Virus record (IMG/VR): IMGVR_UViG_3300030098_004102
Coordinates: 1 to 21,894 of that record
Reading direction: 5' to 3' (one strand)
Source of the DNA: a virus
Length of the DNA: 21,894 bases
Shown: piece after piece, positions 1-7,182 of the stretch
How the letters are laid out: each line of letters opens with the position of its first letter
How positions within the stretch are numbered: the first letter of the stretch is position 1
The notes under the pieces: model-generated
What the model was told of the DNA's origin: nothing
Databases searched by the model: none
The model's input: the letters and a program-made list of their open reading frames with translations, nothing else
Program-made: the position numbers and the translations under genes

Positions 1-1257
1 GTGCCTCATTCTGGGCAAGAACGCTTACATTTCCCTAAAAAAGATGCTAGATTCATCGTTGCAGTGTGTGGAAGACGTTGGGGCAAGTCAGTATCTGCCT
101 CAAAGGAGATTGAGTGTGTAATTACGCAGCCAAACAAGAGAGCTTGGGTAGTTGCACCTACTTATCAGACCGCAGAGAAAGTTTTTAGAGAAGTCTGGCA
201 TACTTGCATCACTGAAAAGCAAATGCCTACAAGGAGAGCCTCATATAGAGATATGTACATTGAATTTGAGTGGGGTAGCGTATTTGAAGGCAAATCTGCA
301 GACAATCCCCCTAGTTTAGTTGGTGAAGGTCTCGATTTACTTGTTCTAGACGAGGCAGCCAAGCAAAAGAAGAGAACTTGGGAGATGTATTTACGACCTA
401 CTCTCTCTGATCGTAAAGGTAGTGCAATATTTATCACTACCCCAGAGGGATACAACTGGGTATATGAATTATACCTGAGAGGACAAAATGATGAAGATTG
501 GAACTCGTTCAACAGTCCATCATGGGAAAACCAATATGCCTATCCTAGTGGAGAAAGCGACCCAGACTTGGTGGAAGCTAAGAGAAATATGGCCCCAGAG
601 ATTTTCGACCAAGAGTATGGGGCTCTATTCACGAGCTTTGCAGGTAGGGTTTATGAATTTGATAGGAATCTTGATGTGGGCAAGTATCCTTATAATCCAA
701 GTCTTCCTACATTTTGCTCTATTGATTTTGGTTATAGGATGCCTGCTGTGGGATGGTTTCAAACATATAAGGTCAATGGGGAGACACACATCAACATAAT
801 TGATGAAATTATACATCAAACAAATATTAAGACTGATGTACTTGCAAATATGGTCAAATCTAAACCCTATAATGTCAATCAATATTTTGGAGACCCTGCA
901 GGAAAACAGGTTTCTGGACAATCAGGCTTGGGAGATACAGAAATATTTCGTAGATTAGGCATAGTGATTAGGTCACGAAGAGACAAAGTTAGTACTAAAA
1001 TTGAGTCTGGTATCTCTCACATTAGAAGATATATAAAGAATGCAAATGGAGACAGGTTTATCCATGTTGATAAGAAATGCACAGGAATTATAGAAGATTT
1101 TGAGAATTATAGATATCCAGAGCACAAAGAAGGGAGCCTATTGAAAGAATCGCCTATCAAAGATGGATTTCATGACCATGGAATGGATATGGTTAGGTAT
1201 TTTTTCATAAATCGTTTCCCCATACCTCAGGCAAAACTTAGATTAGGGAGTAGATAA
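1..1257 (+). CDS. terL: Terminase large subunit (ATPase and nuclease)
   Basis: This is the DNA-packaging motor subunit: it hydrolyses ATP to pump DNA through the portal and cuts the concatemer. The N-terminal ATPase domain shows a Walker A motif CGRRWGKS (residues 23-30), a Walker B motif LLVLDE (113-118) and a motif III/coupling segment TTPEG (146-150). The C-terminal RNase H-like nuclease domain carries the expected acidic residues: D242 in SIDFGY, D298 in FGDPAG, and D392/D396 in HDHGMDM. The length of 418 aa is usual for the family. The frame opens with GTG at base 1, so upstream sequence is not visible and a few N-terminal residues may be missing, although the spacing to Walker A looks nearly complete. 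The stop overlaps the portal start by 1 nt. No small terminase subunit is visible; it would be expected upstream. Confidence 0.96.
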   Translation: MPHSGQERLHFPKKDARFIVAVCGRRWGKSVSASKEIECVITQPNKRAWVVAPTYQTAEKVFREVWHTCITEKQMPTRRASYRDMYIEFEWGSVFEGKSADNPPSLVGEGLDLLVLDEAAKQKKRTWEMYLRPTLSDRKGSAIFITTPEGYNWVYELYLRGQNDEDWNSFNSPSWENQYAYPSGESDPDLVEAKRNMAPEIFDQEYGALFTSFAGRVYEFDRNLDVGKYPYNPSLPTFCSIDFGYRMPAVGWFQTYKVNGETHINIIDEIIHQTNIKTDVLANMVKSKPYNVNQYFGDPAGKQVSGQSGLGDTEIFRRLGIVIRSRRDKVSTKIESGISHIRRYIKNANGDRFIHVDKKCTGIIEDFENYRYPEHKEGSLLKESPIKDGFHDHGMDMVRYFFINRFPIPQAKLRLGSR

Positions 1258-2582
1258 TGAGTCAATATTCAGATGCTTTAATTAAGCAATCAATTTCAGA
1301 TTTTATTGGAACAAAAGCAGCATATCGAAGAAGATATGTTCAAAAGTTACTAGATTATTACACAGGGACTAATGCTGATGGATATATATCAAATTATTTT
1401 TCATCTGGCTCGTTCCAAGAGATACCAAGATACCATATGAATATAACTAGAAAATTTATTGATAAAATGTCTAGAATATACACTGCTCCACCTGAAAGAA
1501 AACTTAAAAACAAAACAATGAGCAAAACTTATGCTGATCTTAGTAGATATAAGGATACTAGGTTTAAGCATATTGAAAAGATGACAAATTTAATTGGTAC
1601 CCTTGCAAGTTATGTTTATCTTGAAGAAAAAACTGATGGATTATGTATTGAGCATAGACCAATATACTATTTCAATGCTTTTTTCGATGATGATAATCCT
1701 TATGACCCAATTGCAATCGTTTATCCTAAATTAAAATCAACAGATTCTCCAGACTATACGTACATTGATAAATTTGATTATGTTTATTGGGATGATGAAG
1801 TTGTTGTAGAATATAATTCTGAGGGAATTGTTATAAGTGAAAAAGAGCATAACCTAGGAATACTTCCATTTGTTTTCACTAGAGATATTGAACAAATAGA
1901 TGATTTCTTTGCAGAAGGAGCATCAGATATAGTTGACGTTAATGAACATATCAATATAATTTTCACAGAAGCATGTCTTGGATTGAGATTTCAAATGTTT
2001 GGGCAGCCTTGGGCCAGTGGAGTCTATGATGACGAGCCCCTTGCAAGGATGGGTTCTGATACCATTATCAATCTTCCTCAAGATGGAAAGTTTGGGATAG
2101 AGTCCCCCCAAGGCGACCTAAGTAAGGTAATAGACTTTGTAAAATTTCAAATAGAGATGTTGGCTCAATCTAGACACATGTATGTTAATTTTGATAGCAA
2201 TCAAGATAGACCATCATCAGGACTAGCATTAAAAATTAAAGATTTTGATAGAATGGAAGACTATCATGACGATATTGATAGATGGAGAAACTATGAGTAT
2301 GATTTTTTCTACGTAGAGAAAGTTTTAGCATCTAATTTCAATATTGACCTAGGAGACGATTTGATCGTTGACTTTAAGGAGCCAGAATATCCAAGAGCTG
2401 TTGTAGAGCAGATTCAAAAGGATGAATGGATGCTATCTAAAGGCTTTATTACTGAAGAAGAAATAATGATGAGGGAGAAGGGCGACATATCTATCGAGGA
2501 GGCTAGGAGGATTCTAAAACAGAATAAGAAGAATCTAGAACAAGCTCCAAAGGAAGATGAAAATGCAATTCAGGAAAAATAA
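1257..2582 (+). CDS. Portal protein (SPP1 gp6-like)
   Basis: The portal forms the dodecameric ring at one capsid vertex through which DNA enters and leaves and to which terminase docks. At 441 aa it fits the SPP1-type portal family. Recognisable family traits are LLDYYTG (31-37), a helix with NITRKFIDKMSRIYTAPP (62-79), the segment HNLGILPFVF (188-197), and a long helical region after DIVDVNEHINIIF (214-226), followed by an acidic and lysine-rich C-terminus. It starts with ATG in a TAATG overlap with the terminase stop, with GGGAG upstream as SD. Its position directly after the terminase supports the call. I did not see a fused MuF or protease domain. Confidence 0.92.
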   Translation: MSQYSDALIKQSISDFIGTKAAYRRRYVQKLLDYYTGTNADGYISNYFSSGSFQEIPRYHMNITRKFIDKMSRIYTAPPERKLKNKTMSKTYADLSRYKDTRFKHIEKMTNLIGTLASYVYLEEKTDGLCIEHRPIYYFNAFFDDDNPYDPIAIVYPKLKSTDSPDYTYIDKFDYVYWDDEVVVEYNSEGIVISEKEHNLGILPFVFTRDIEQIDDFFAEGASDIVDVNEHINIIFTEACLGLRFQMFGQPWASGVYDDEPLARMGSDTIINLPQDGKFGIESPQGDLSKVIDFVKFQIEMLAQSRHMYVNFDSNQDRPSSGLALKIKDFDRMEDYHDDIDRWRNYEYDFFYVEKVLASNFNIDLGDDLIVDFKEPEYPRAVVEQIQKDEWMLSKGFITEEEIMMREKGDISIEEARRILKQNKKNLEQAPKEDENAIQEK

Positions 2583-3054
2583 AGGCCCAAAAGATGCAAA
2601 AAAGGTTGTAGATAAATGGATGACAAGATGGAAAAAGAATGTAGCCTTAATTGTTGAGGAAGAAATAGAGAAAGCCTTTTCAATGGAGAGGCATTCAAAT
2701 GATAGAAGAGGTAGGTGGACTAGATTAAAGCCAACTACTCAAAGACAGAGAGCAAGTTTTGGATATAATCCAACAAACCCAATTTTATTCAGGTCAGGTC
2801 GATTAAAAAGAGCAATAAAAGTATTACTTACAGAAGATTTCGTTGAGATAGTGACAAAGAATAGATATTCACAATTATTGAATGATGGTTGGACTGGATA
2901 TAAAAAGGGTGGATTGCAAAAAATTGCTGCTAGAAGACACTTGGAAATCCCAGATAAATTTCTTAATATTGAAAGAAGGAAAGAGCTTACCAATTTTCAG
3001 CATTATGTAGACAAGATGAATGAAGAGCTATGGAAAAAAGTCTACAAAAAATAG
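2563..3054 (+). CDS. Virion morphogenesis protein, Mu gpG-like
   Basis: A 163-aa basic protein that resembles the phage virion morphogenesis / tail completion family typified by Mu gpG. The pattern seen is a charged N-terminal helix, then RWTRLKPTTQRQR (51-63), then ILFRSGRLKRAI (74-85), matching the family's W-x-x-L-x-x-T and I-L-x-x-T/S-G-x-L signatures, and a later ARRHLEIPDKF (123-133) where relatives have a conserved RPF-type motif. I prefer ATG 2563 over the in-frame ATG 2557 because AAGGA at 2550-2554 is correctly spaced for 2563 and almost touches 2557. It overlaps the portal 3' end, suggesting translational coupling. It sits where many phages have a MuF-type head protein. The exact role, connector assembly or tail completion, is inference. 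Confidence 0.7.
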   Translation: MQFRKNKGPKDAKKVVDKWMTRWKKNVALIVEEEIEKAFSMERHSNDRRGRWTRLKPTTQRQRASFGYNPTNPILFRSGRLKRAIKVLLTEDFVEIVTKNRYSQLLNDGWTGYKKGGLQKIAARRHLEIPDKFLNIERRKELTNFQHYVDKMNEELWKKVYKK

Positions 3055-3065
3055 AAAGGATGAAT

Positions 3066-3299
3066 ATGTCAGATATAACAAAAGAAGATATTAGAAAATT
3101 ACTAGATATGTTTACAACAGAGTTATCAAAAATAGATAATAAGCTAGATGAACTAGTTGATTCTATTACTGCTGAAGATTTACCAGAAGATATAGCAATA
3201 GAGAACCTATATGGAGACGAAATCCCCTTTCCTACTGAGACTTTAGTAGAAATGGGTAAGTACCTAGGCAAGGTTCCTTTTTTCCTAGGTATCACTTAA
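3066..3299 (+). CDS. Small acidic protein of unknown function
   Basis: A 77-aa acidic protein that I do not recognise. It has a helical, coiled-coil-like N-terminal half (MSDITKEDIRKLL through DELVDSI) and a short hydrophobic end (VPFFLGI). The frame extends to an upstream ATG at 3030, but that start lies inside the preceding gene without an SD. AAAGGA at 3055-3060 is well placed for ATG 3066, which I choose; ATG 3060 is a lesser alternative. It lies between the gpG-like gene and the scaffold gene, so a minor role in head assembly is possible but unproven. Its last codons contain an inverted repeat, listed separately. Confidence 0.7.
   Translation: MSDITKEDIRKLLDMFTTELSKIDNKLDELVDSITAEDLPEDIAIENLYGDEIPFPTETLVEMGKYLGKVPFFLGIT
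3261..3291 (+). repeat. Inverted repeat TACCTAGG / CCTAGGTA
   Basis: TACCTAGG at 3261-3268 and its exact reverse complement CCTAGGTA at 3284-3291 flank a 15-nt loop that contains a run of six T. It sits within the last codons of the 77-aa gene, just before the 60-nt gap ahead of the scaffold gene. It could form an mRNA hairpin or serve as a binding site. It lacks a T-tract after the stem, so it is not a standard terminator. It may be chance. Confidence 0.35.
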
Positions 3300-3359
3300 T
3301 ATTTGCATATATATAAACTTCTGTCGTATCTTATGTACTAGAAAACTAAGGAGTGACAG

Positions 3360-3932
3360 ATGTCAACAGAACCTACAGGCCAGGAGGCCACCCAAATAAG
3401 CAGTGAGCAGTCAGCTCAAACTACAAAATCAGACGACAACGTAGATTACAAATCCCTTTATCTTGAAGAAGTTACTAATGCTAAAAAACTTCGCAAGAGA
3501 GCGCAGGAATCAGAGTTAGCTATTTCAGATTTTAAAAAAGCCAAGGAAACTGACAAAGTTAGACAATTGAAAGAACAAGAAAAGTTTAAGGAACTTTCTG
3601 AGAGCTTACAATCTAAACTTGACGAGGTTTCGCCATTTAAAGAAAAGTGGGAAAATTATGAGGCTAATAAAAGGGAATCTCTACTCTCAAAGCTGCCAAA
3701 GGAAGATAGAGAGTCTTTAGCTCAGGAGAGTTTAAAGACATTAGAGTATATCGTATCCTTACAATCCTCAACTAAACCAGAGAGTCCAAAACATACCCCA
3801 GGTGCAAGTAGAACAGTTAAAGAACCTGAGCTACCTACAGATTGGGCTAATAAATTAACTCCTGAGGAAAAGAGGAACAATTGGGATAGTATACTTGCAA
3901 AGTATGGTATAACAAATATAAATAAAAGATAA
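3360..3932 (+). CDS. Capsid scaffolding protein
   Basis: A 190-aa, very hydrophilic, charged protein with a disordered Ser/Thr/Gln-rich N-terminus (1-28), a long helical and probably coiled-coil middle (about 30-135, rich in K, E, L) and a C-terminal helical segment ending in WANKLTPEEK and the last residues INKR. The composition and its position immediately before the major capsid gene are those of a scaffolding protein, which nucleates procapsid assembly and then leaves. Such proteins often bind the coat through a basic C-terminal helix. AAGGAG at 3348-3353 precedes ATG 3360. No prohead protease gene is visible nearby, so scaffold exit may occur without cleavage or through an unrecognised enzyme. 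Confidence 0.85.
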   Translation: MSTEPTGQEATQISSEQSAQTTKSDDNVDYKSLYLEEVTNAKKLRKRAQESELAISDFKKAKETDKVRQLKEQEKFKELSESLQSKLDEVSPFKEKWENYEANKRESLLSKLPKEDRESLAQESLKTLEYIVSLQSSTKPESPKHTPGASRTVKEPELPTDWANKLTPEEKRNNWDSILAKYGITNINKR

Positions 3933-3937
3933 TTTCT

Positions 3938-3944
3938 AAGGAGG
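3938..3944 (+). promoter_or_regulatory. Strong Shine-Dalgarno site for the capsid gene
   Basis: AAGGAGG lies 7 nt before the ATG at 3952. It is among the closest matches to the anti-SD consensus in the window, which fits the need for the most abundant virion protein. Confidence 0.85.
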
Positions 3945-3951
3945 AATTACA

Positions 3952-4974
3952 ATGAACTACTTATTAAACAATATTAATGGATGGGTACAGTCTGGGCCTA
4001 TGGGTAATGACCTTATGGGTTATGGCGCAGTAAGTGCTGATCCACCAATTATACAATCACAGACAGTGACTGCTGGTGAGCATGGTGAAAACCTAGTTCC
4101 TGAGTTGTGGTCTGATATGATTTTTGACTATCTTCAGAAAAAGCTAGTTTTTAAGAATCTACTTCAAGATTATTCTGAGCTAGTAAGTGGAAGAGGCGAT
4201 GTTATCCATGTTCCTAAGTTAATAGCTGGAACTGGTGCACAACAAGCAGGCCTTGGTAACGCAGGTGCTGACTTTGGTGGTCAAGCAGCTAGTGCTATAC
4301 AATTTGATGGAACTAATGAGCTAGAAGCAACAATAACAATTGATCAGCATTGGTATGCTGCAAAAATGGTTACTGATGTGCTTAAAGTTCAAGCTCTTCC
4401 TGGTATGATGGAAAAGTATACAATGGGTATTGCATATGACCTTGCAAATAAAATGGATTCTTATATTGAAAGCGTTTTATCAGCAGGAGTAACAACAAAC
4501 ACAGTAACACCAACAGCAGGTGCTACAGATTTTGATGATGAGATACCTCTAGATAACTGGGCTACTTTATTTGAAAAAGTAAGAGCAGTGAATGTTGACC
4601 CTATAGCTGATGGTTGTGTTCTAGTTGTTAACTATAAGATATTTGGTGGATTTATGAATCCTGCCTCTGAAGCTGGTAAATATCTTGTTAAGGCTGACGT
4701 AACTGCTGGTGCAAATGGAATGGTTTCAGGTGTTGTGCCTACATTCTGGGGTGTTCCAGTGATTATGAGTAACAATATTGGTACAGGTGCAAGTGAAAAG
4801 GCTGCTTACTTGTTACATCCACAGTCATTTGGTTTTGCATCTTCTATAGCTCCTAGGGTAACTTCACAATATGACATTGATTATTTGTCTACTAAAGTAG
4901 TAGCAGATTCATTGTTTGGTTGTGCTGCTATCAATGAGGACTTTAGTGCTGTAATGATTAACCCTGCTAACTAA
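3952..4974 (+). CDS. Major capsid protein
   Basis: A 340-aa protein that forms the icosahedral shell. It has a short variable N-terminus, then the segment VPELWSDMIFDYLQKK (49-64), a long-helix region and the mixed Ala/Gly/Thr-rich body usual for HK97-fold coats, and a C-terminal part with SQYDIDYLSTKVVADSLFG followed by INEDFSAVMI, which matches the end of many coat proteins. It follows the scaffold directly and is followed by a strong hairpin, consistent with a highly expressed coat gene. There is no long N-terminal delta domain, which agrees with the presence of a separate scaffold gene. I cannot assign it to a specific coat subfamily (P22-like versus other HK97-fold) without a profile search. 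Confidence 0.9.
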   Translation: MNYLLNNINGWVQSGPMGNDLMGYGAVSADPPIIQSQTVTAGEHGENLVPELWSDMIFDYLQKKLVFKNLLQDYSELVSGRGDVIHVPKLIAGTGAQQAGLGNAGADFGGQAASAIQFDGTNELEATITIDQHWYAAKMVTDVLKVQALPGMMEKYTMGIAYDLANKMDSYIESVLSAGVTTNTVTPTAGATDFDDEIPLDNWATLFEKVRAVNVDPIADGCVLVVNYKIFGGFMNPASEAGKYLVKADVTAGANGMVSGVVPTFWGVPVIMSNNIGTGASEKAAYLLHPQSFGFASSIAPRVTSQYDIDYLSTKVVADSLFGCAAINEDFSAVMINPAN

Positions 4975-4988
4975 TAGTAGGATAGTTA

Positions 4989-5020
4989 AAATAAGGGGAG
5001 GAGTTTTCCTCCCCTTATTT
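4989..5020 (+). terminator. Perfect 14-bp hairpin after the capsid gene
   Basis: AAATAAGGGGAGGA (4989-5002) pairs exactly with TCCTCCCCTTATTT (5007-5020) across a GTTT loop. The stem has a GC-rich core and an AU-rich base, so transcription ends with TTATTT on the plus strand and also TTATTTT on the minus strand, as in a bidirectional intrinsic terminator. It starts 15 nt after the capsid stop. The SD of the next gene (AAGGAG, 5023-5028) follows immediately, so the likely effect is partial termination or 3'-end protection of capsid mRNA rather than a full stop. Confidence 0.85.
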
Positions 5021-5033
5021 ATAAGGAGAAAAA

Positions 5034-5237
5034 ATGTCAAATAAGATTAAATTTACTGCATCAACATCGCCAAAGTATACAGCTTTAGGATATAAGGTTG
5101 GAGACGAGATAGAAGTTGATGATGTCGAGCTAAAAAGATTACAATCGTCTGGATATGGATTCACATTAGTTGAGAGTCCCAAGCCAAAGAAAAAAGCTAG
5201 TAAAAAGAAACCAAGCAAAAAATCTAAAGGAGAATAG
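5034..5237 (+). CDS. Small protein with lysine-rich tail
   Basis: A 67-aa protein in two parts. Residues 1-48 look like a small beta domain with YKVGDEIEVDDVELKRLQSSG, a pattern seen in many tiny phage proteins placed near capsid genes. Residues 49-67 are almost all Lys, Ser and Pro (PKPKKKASKKK and on). AAGGAG lies 5-6 nt before ATG 5034. It directly follows the terminator-like hairpin and precedes the probable decoration protein. The basic tail could bind DNA or an acidic capsid surface, but the function is not known. Confidence 0.75.
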   Translation: MSNKIKFTASTSPKYTALGYKVGDEIEVDDVELKRLQSSGYGFTLVESPKPKKKASKKKPSKKSKGE

Positions 5238-5240
5238 AGA

Positions 5241-5780
5241 ATGCCTCTAACTAAATCAAGAAAACTTTCCAAAAGAGGATTCGATATCCAGGAGAGACTA
5301 AATAAACAATACTTAGATGTTGTTACAGTTACAGCTACAACAGATGCTGAAACTATTGGAGATAATAAGGTAATTGCACAGTCTATAGAGATAGCAAATG
5401 CAAGTTCAATACCAGGGGGTTCAGGTTTAATTAAATCTATAACAATATTAGATGAAGTAGCTACTGGCCCAGCAGTCGATGTGATATTTTCAAGCGTTAA
5501 TACTGCTATAACTCAAGACCAAGGTAAGGCTGTTGGAGAGGATGTTGGAGACTTAGATTCTGCACTAGCTAATGTAGTAGGTTATGTTTCTATTGCTGCA
5601 GGAGATTACACTGACTTACATGATGCTAAAGTTGGAACTAAGACAAACATTGACTTAGCATTTAGCACAGCAACTGCCTCAACTAAACTTTATATGCATA
5701 TCATTAATAGAAGTGGTGGTAATTGGGTAGCAACAGCAACCACTAATATGAAGGTAAAGATAGGCATTCAAAAAGACTAG
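5241..5780 (+). CDS. Probable capsid decoration / virion structural protein
   Basis: A 179-aa Ala/Thr/Val-rich, beta-type protein that starts after a clear AAAGGAG (5226-5232). A basic N-terminus (residues 1-25) leads into a beta domain with IAQSIEIANASSIPGGSGLIKSI split over strands, then VDVIFSS, and a C-terminal LYMHIINRSGG ... KVKIGIQKD. I recall the same general pattern in structural proteins of uncultured marine phages placed just after the coat gene; this is recognition from memory, not a search. Its location after the coat suggests a head decoration or stabilising protein. A head fibre or other minor capsid protein is an alternative. The stop overlaps the next GTG by 1 nt. Confidence 0.65.
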   Translation: MPLTKSRKLSKRGFDIQERLNKQYLDVVTVTATTDAETIGDNKVIAQSIEIANASSIPGGSGLIKSITILDEVATGPAVDVIFSSVNTAITQDQGKAVGEDVGDLDSALANVVGYVSIAAGDYTDLHDAKVGTKTNIDLAFSTATASTKLYMHIINRSGGNWVATATTNMKVKIGIQKD

Positions 5781-6256
5781 TGGTCGAGTTTAAAAAGCAA
5801 ATAAAAAATGTAGTTGAAGAAGTACTTTATAGGCTAGGGTGTTATAGTGACGATGCCCTAGTTATGGTTTTAAGGACAGGACAAGCTGAATCAGGATACA
5901 AAGTTTTAAAACAATTTGGTAATGGCCCAGCATTATCTTACTGGCAAGTAGAACCAGCTACTGCTGTAGATTGTGTAGATAATTATTTAAAATATAGAAA
6001 AGATAAATATGATGCTTTAATAAGTTTAGGTTTTAGACCTGACAATATAGAATTTAGTTTACTTTCAAATATAGCAGTTGGAGCTGCATTCTGTAGAATT
6101 AAATATTTAAGAGATAAAGAACGTATACCATCTTGGGATGATTTACATGCTCAGGCACAATACTGGAAAAGGGTTTATAATACTGAATTAGGCAAGGGCA
6201 CAATAGAACATTTTAAAAAGGCGAATGATGGATACTTTGAGACACTATCTACATAA
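5780..6256 (+). CDS. Lysozyme-like endolysin candidate
   Basis: A 158-aa soluble protein without a signal peptide. RTGQAESGY (32-40) offers a candidate catalytic Glu at position 37 on a helix, followed by GNGPALSYWQVEPAT (47-61), which resembles the substrate-cleft strand region (G-x-x-Q) of lysozyme/SLT-fold enzymes, then a helical remainder with ALISLGF and YLRDKERIPSWDD. This arrangement is seen in small phage proteins sometimes annotated as endolysins or internal lytic proteins. It starts with GTG in a TAGTG overlap with the previous gene; the SD is weak, so translation probably depends on coupling. The holin-like gene overlaps its 3' end, which supports a role in host peptidoglycan degradation at lysis. 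Catalytic activity is inferred only. Confidence 0.6.
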   Translation: MVEFKKQIKNVVEEVLYRLGCYSDDALVMVLRTGQAESGYKVLKQFGNGPALSYWQVEPATAVDCVDNYLKYRKDKYDALISLGFRPDNIEFSLLSNIAVGAAFCRIKYLRDKERIPSWDDLHAQAQYWKRVYNTELGKGTIEHFKKANDGYFETLST

Positions 6257-6452
6257 TAATCCAGGCTCTTCTTTAACAGGAACGATCTCTGGCTACATAG
6301 TATCTTTTTCAGAACTCTTTAGCCCTATTTTAAGTTTTTTGATATTATTAGCAAGTACTGTTACTGCAATATCATTAGCATACATTCAATACAGAAGGGC
6401 ATTAAATTATGGGAAAAACACCAGTAAGAAGAGTAGTCGTAACTCCAGATAA
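6225..6452 (+). CDS. Holin-like small membrane protein
   Basis: A 75-aa protein with one clear hydrophobic segment (about residues 31-54, FSPILSFLILLASTVTAIS region), possibly preceded by a weaker one (18-29), and a strongly basic hydrophilic C-terminus (KNTSKKSSRNSR). These are the usual traits of phage holins, which form membrane lesions that release endolysin. It overlaps the lysozyme-like gene by 32 nt and the phosphoesterase gene by 44 nt. There are two adjacent ATG codons, 6225 and 6228, after AAAAAGG, reminiscent of dual-start holins in which two products differ in length, but the difference here is one residue. Low sequence specificity means the call rests on topology and context. Confidence 0.6.
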   Translation: MMDTLRHYLHNNPGSSLTGTISGYIVSFSELFSPILSFLILLASTVTAISLAYIQYRRALNYGKNTSKKSSRNSR

Positions 6453-7182
6453 ACACTTCCCCTTAGCTGATCACGAAGCTATCAAAGTATTATGCAAGTC
6501 AATAGAAATAGTTAAACCAGACACCTATATAGATTTAGGAGATGTAGGAGAATGGGAGGGTGTTTCTCATTGGAAGTGGAAGAAGAAAAAGAGACCTCCA
6601 TTGGAATTTCAAATGCCTTATGTAGATAAGGATATAAAAGATGTTAATGATGGTATGGACATTATTGATGAAGCCCTAGATAAAGTTAATTGCAAAGATA
6701 AGCATTTTTGTCAAGGGAATCATGATGCTTGGGTTGATAGGTTTAATGATGAGCATCCATATTTAAAATTATCATTTAAGAATGCTGTTAAATTAAAATC
6801 TAGAGGGTATAGCTTTCATGAGATGGGCAAATACCTAAAGATGGGTAAATTGTTCTTCTATCATGGTCATCATTATGCTAGTATGCATCATGCTAGAAAT
6901 CATTTAATGAAGTTAGGTGTTAATATTATGTATGGACACCACCATGACTTGCAACAATCTAGCGTTACACACATGGATGGACAAAAAAGTGCCTGGTCAA
7001 TTGGATGCCTAAAAGATATGTCTGACGAGGAGAACTCTTGGCTAGGCAACATGAAACATAACTGGTCACATGCATTTGCTATTGTAGATTTCTTTGAAAA
7101 TGGTTATTTTACAGTACACGTTATTCAAATAATTAAAGGTAAAACCTCCCTGTGGGGAGAGATAGTAGATGGGACTAAGTAA
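6409..7182 (+). CDS. Calcineurin-like metallophosphoesterase
   Basis: A 257-aa protein with the full set of metallophosphoesterase motifs: D14-x-H16 in TPDKHFP, G44-D45 in DLGDVGEW, G103-N-H-D106, H152-G-H154 in YHGHHY, and G176-H-x-H179 in YGHHHD. These residues coordinate the two metal ions in the active site. The beginning (D-x-H-F-P followed by an acidic/His segment and EAIKVL) resembles a phage-borne branch of the family whose substrate is unknown. It lies between two holin-like genes and overlaps the first; AAGGG at 6395-6399 precedes ATG 6409. No signal peptide is present, so it should act in the host cytoplasm. Possible substrates are nucleic acid ends, nucleotide signals or phosphoproteins; the sequence does not decide between them. 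Confidence 0.88.
   Translation: MGKTPVRRVVVTPDKHFPLADHEAIKVLCKSIEIVKPDTYIDLGDVGEWEGVSHWKWKKKKRPPLEFQMPYVDKDIKDVNDGMDIIDEALDKVNCKDKHFCQGNHDAWVDRFNDEHPYLKLSFKNAVKLKSRGYSFHEMGKYLKMGKLFFYHGHHYASMHHARNHLMKLGVNIMYGHHHDLQQSSVTHMDGQKSAWSIGCLKDMSDEENSWLGNMKHNWSHAFAIVDFFENGYFTVHVIQIIKGKTSLWGEIVDGTK

Noticed and set aside
165-512. Minus-strand ORFs, for example 165-512, 625-921, 7484-7768 and 14802-15161
   Set aside because: They lie fully inside convincing plus-strand genes, lack SD sites and family features, and encode low-complexity translations.
488-799. Plus-strand ORF of 103 aa inside the terminase gene
   Set aside because: It overlaps the region between the ATPase and nuclease motifs in another frame and has no features of its own.
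3303-3332. A sigma70-like promoter TTGCAT, 18-nt spacer, TATCTT before the scaffold gene
   Set aside because: Only three and four of six positions match the consensus, and such matches are frequent in AT-rich DNA. The location is reasonable but evidence is too thin.
6225-6452. Dual-start holin/antiholin arrangement at ATGATG
   Set aside because: The two starts differ by a single Met, without the added charge that distinguishes known dual-start pairs.
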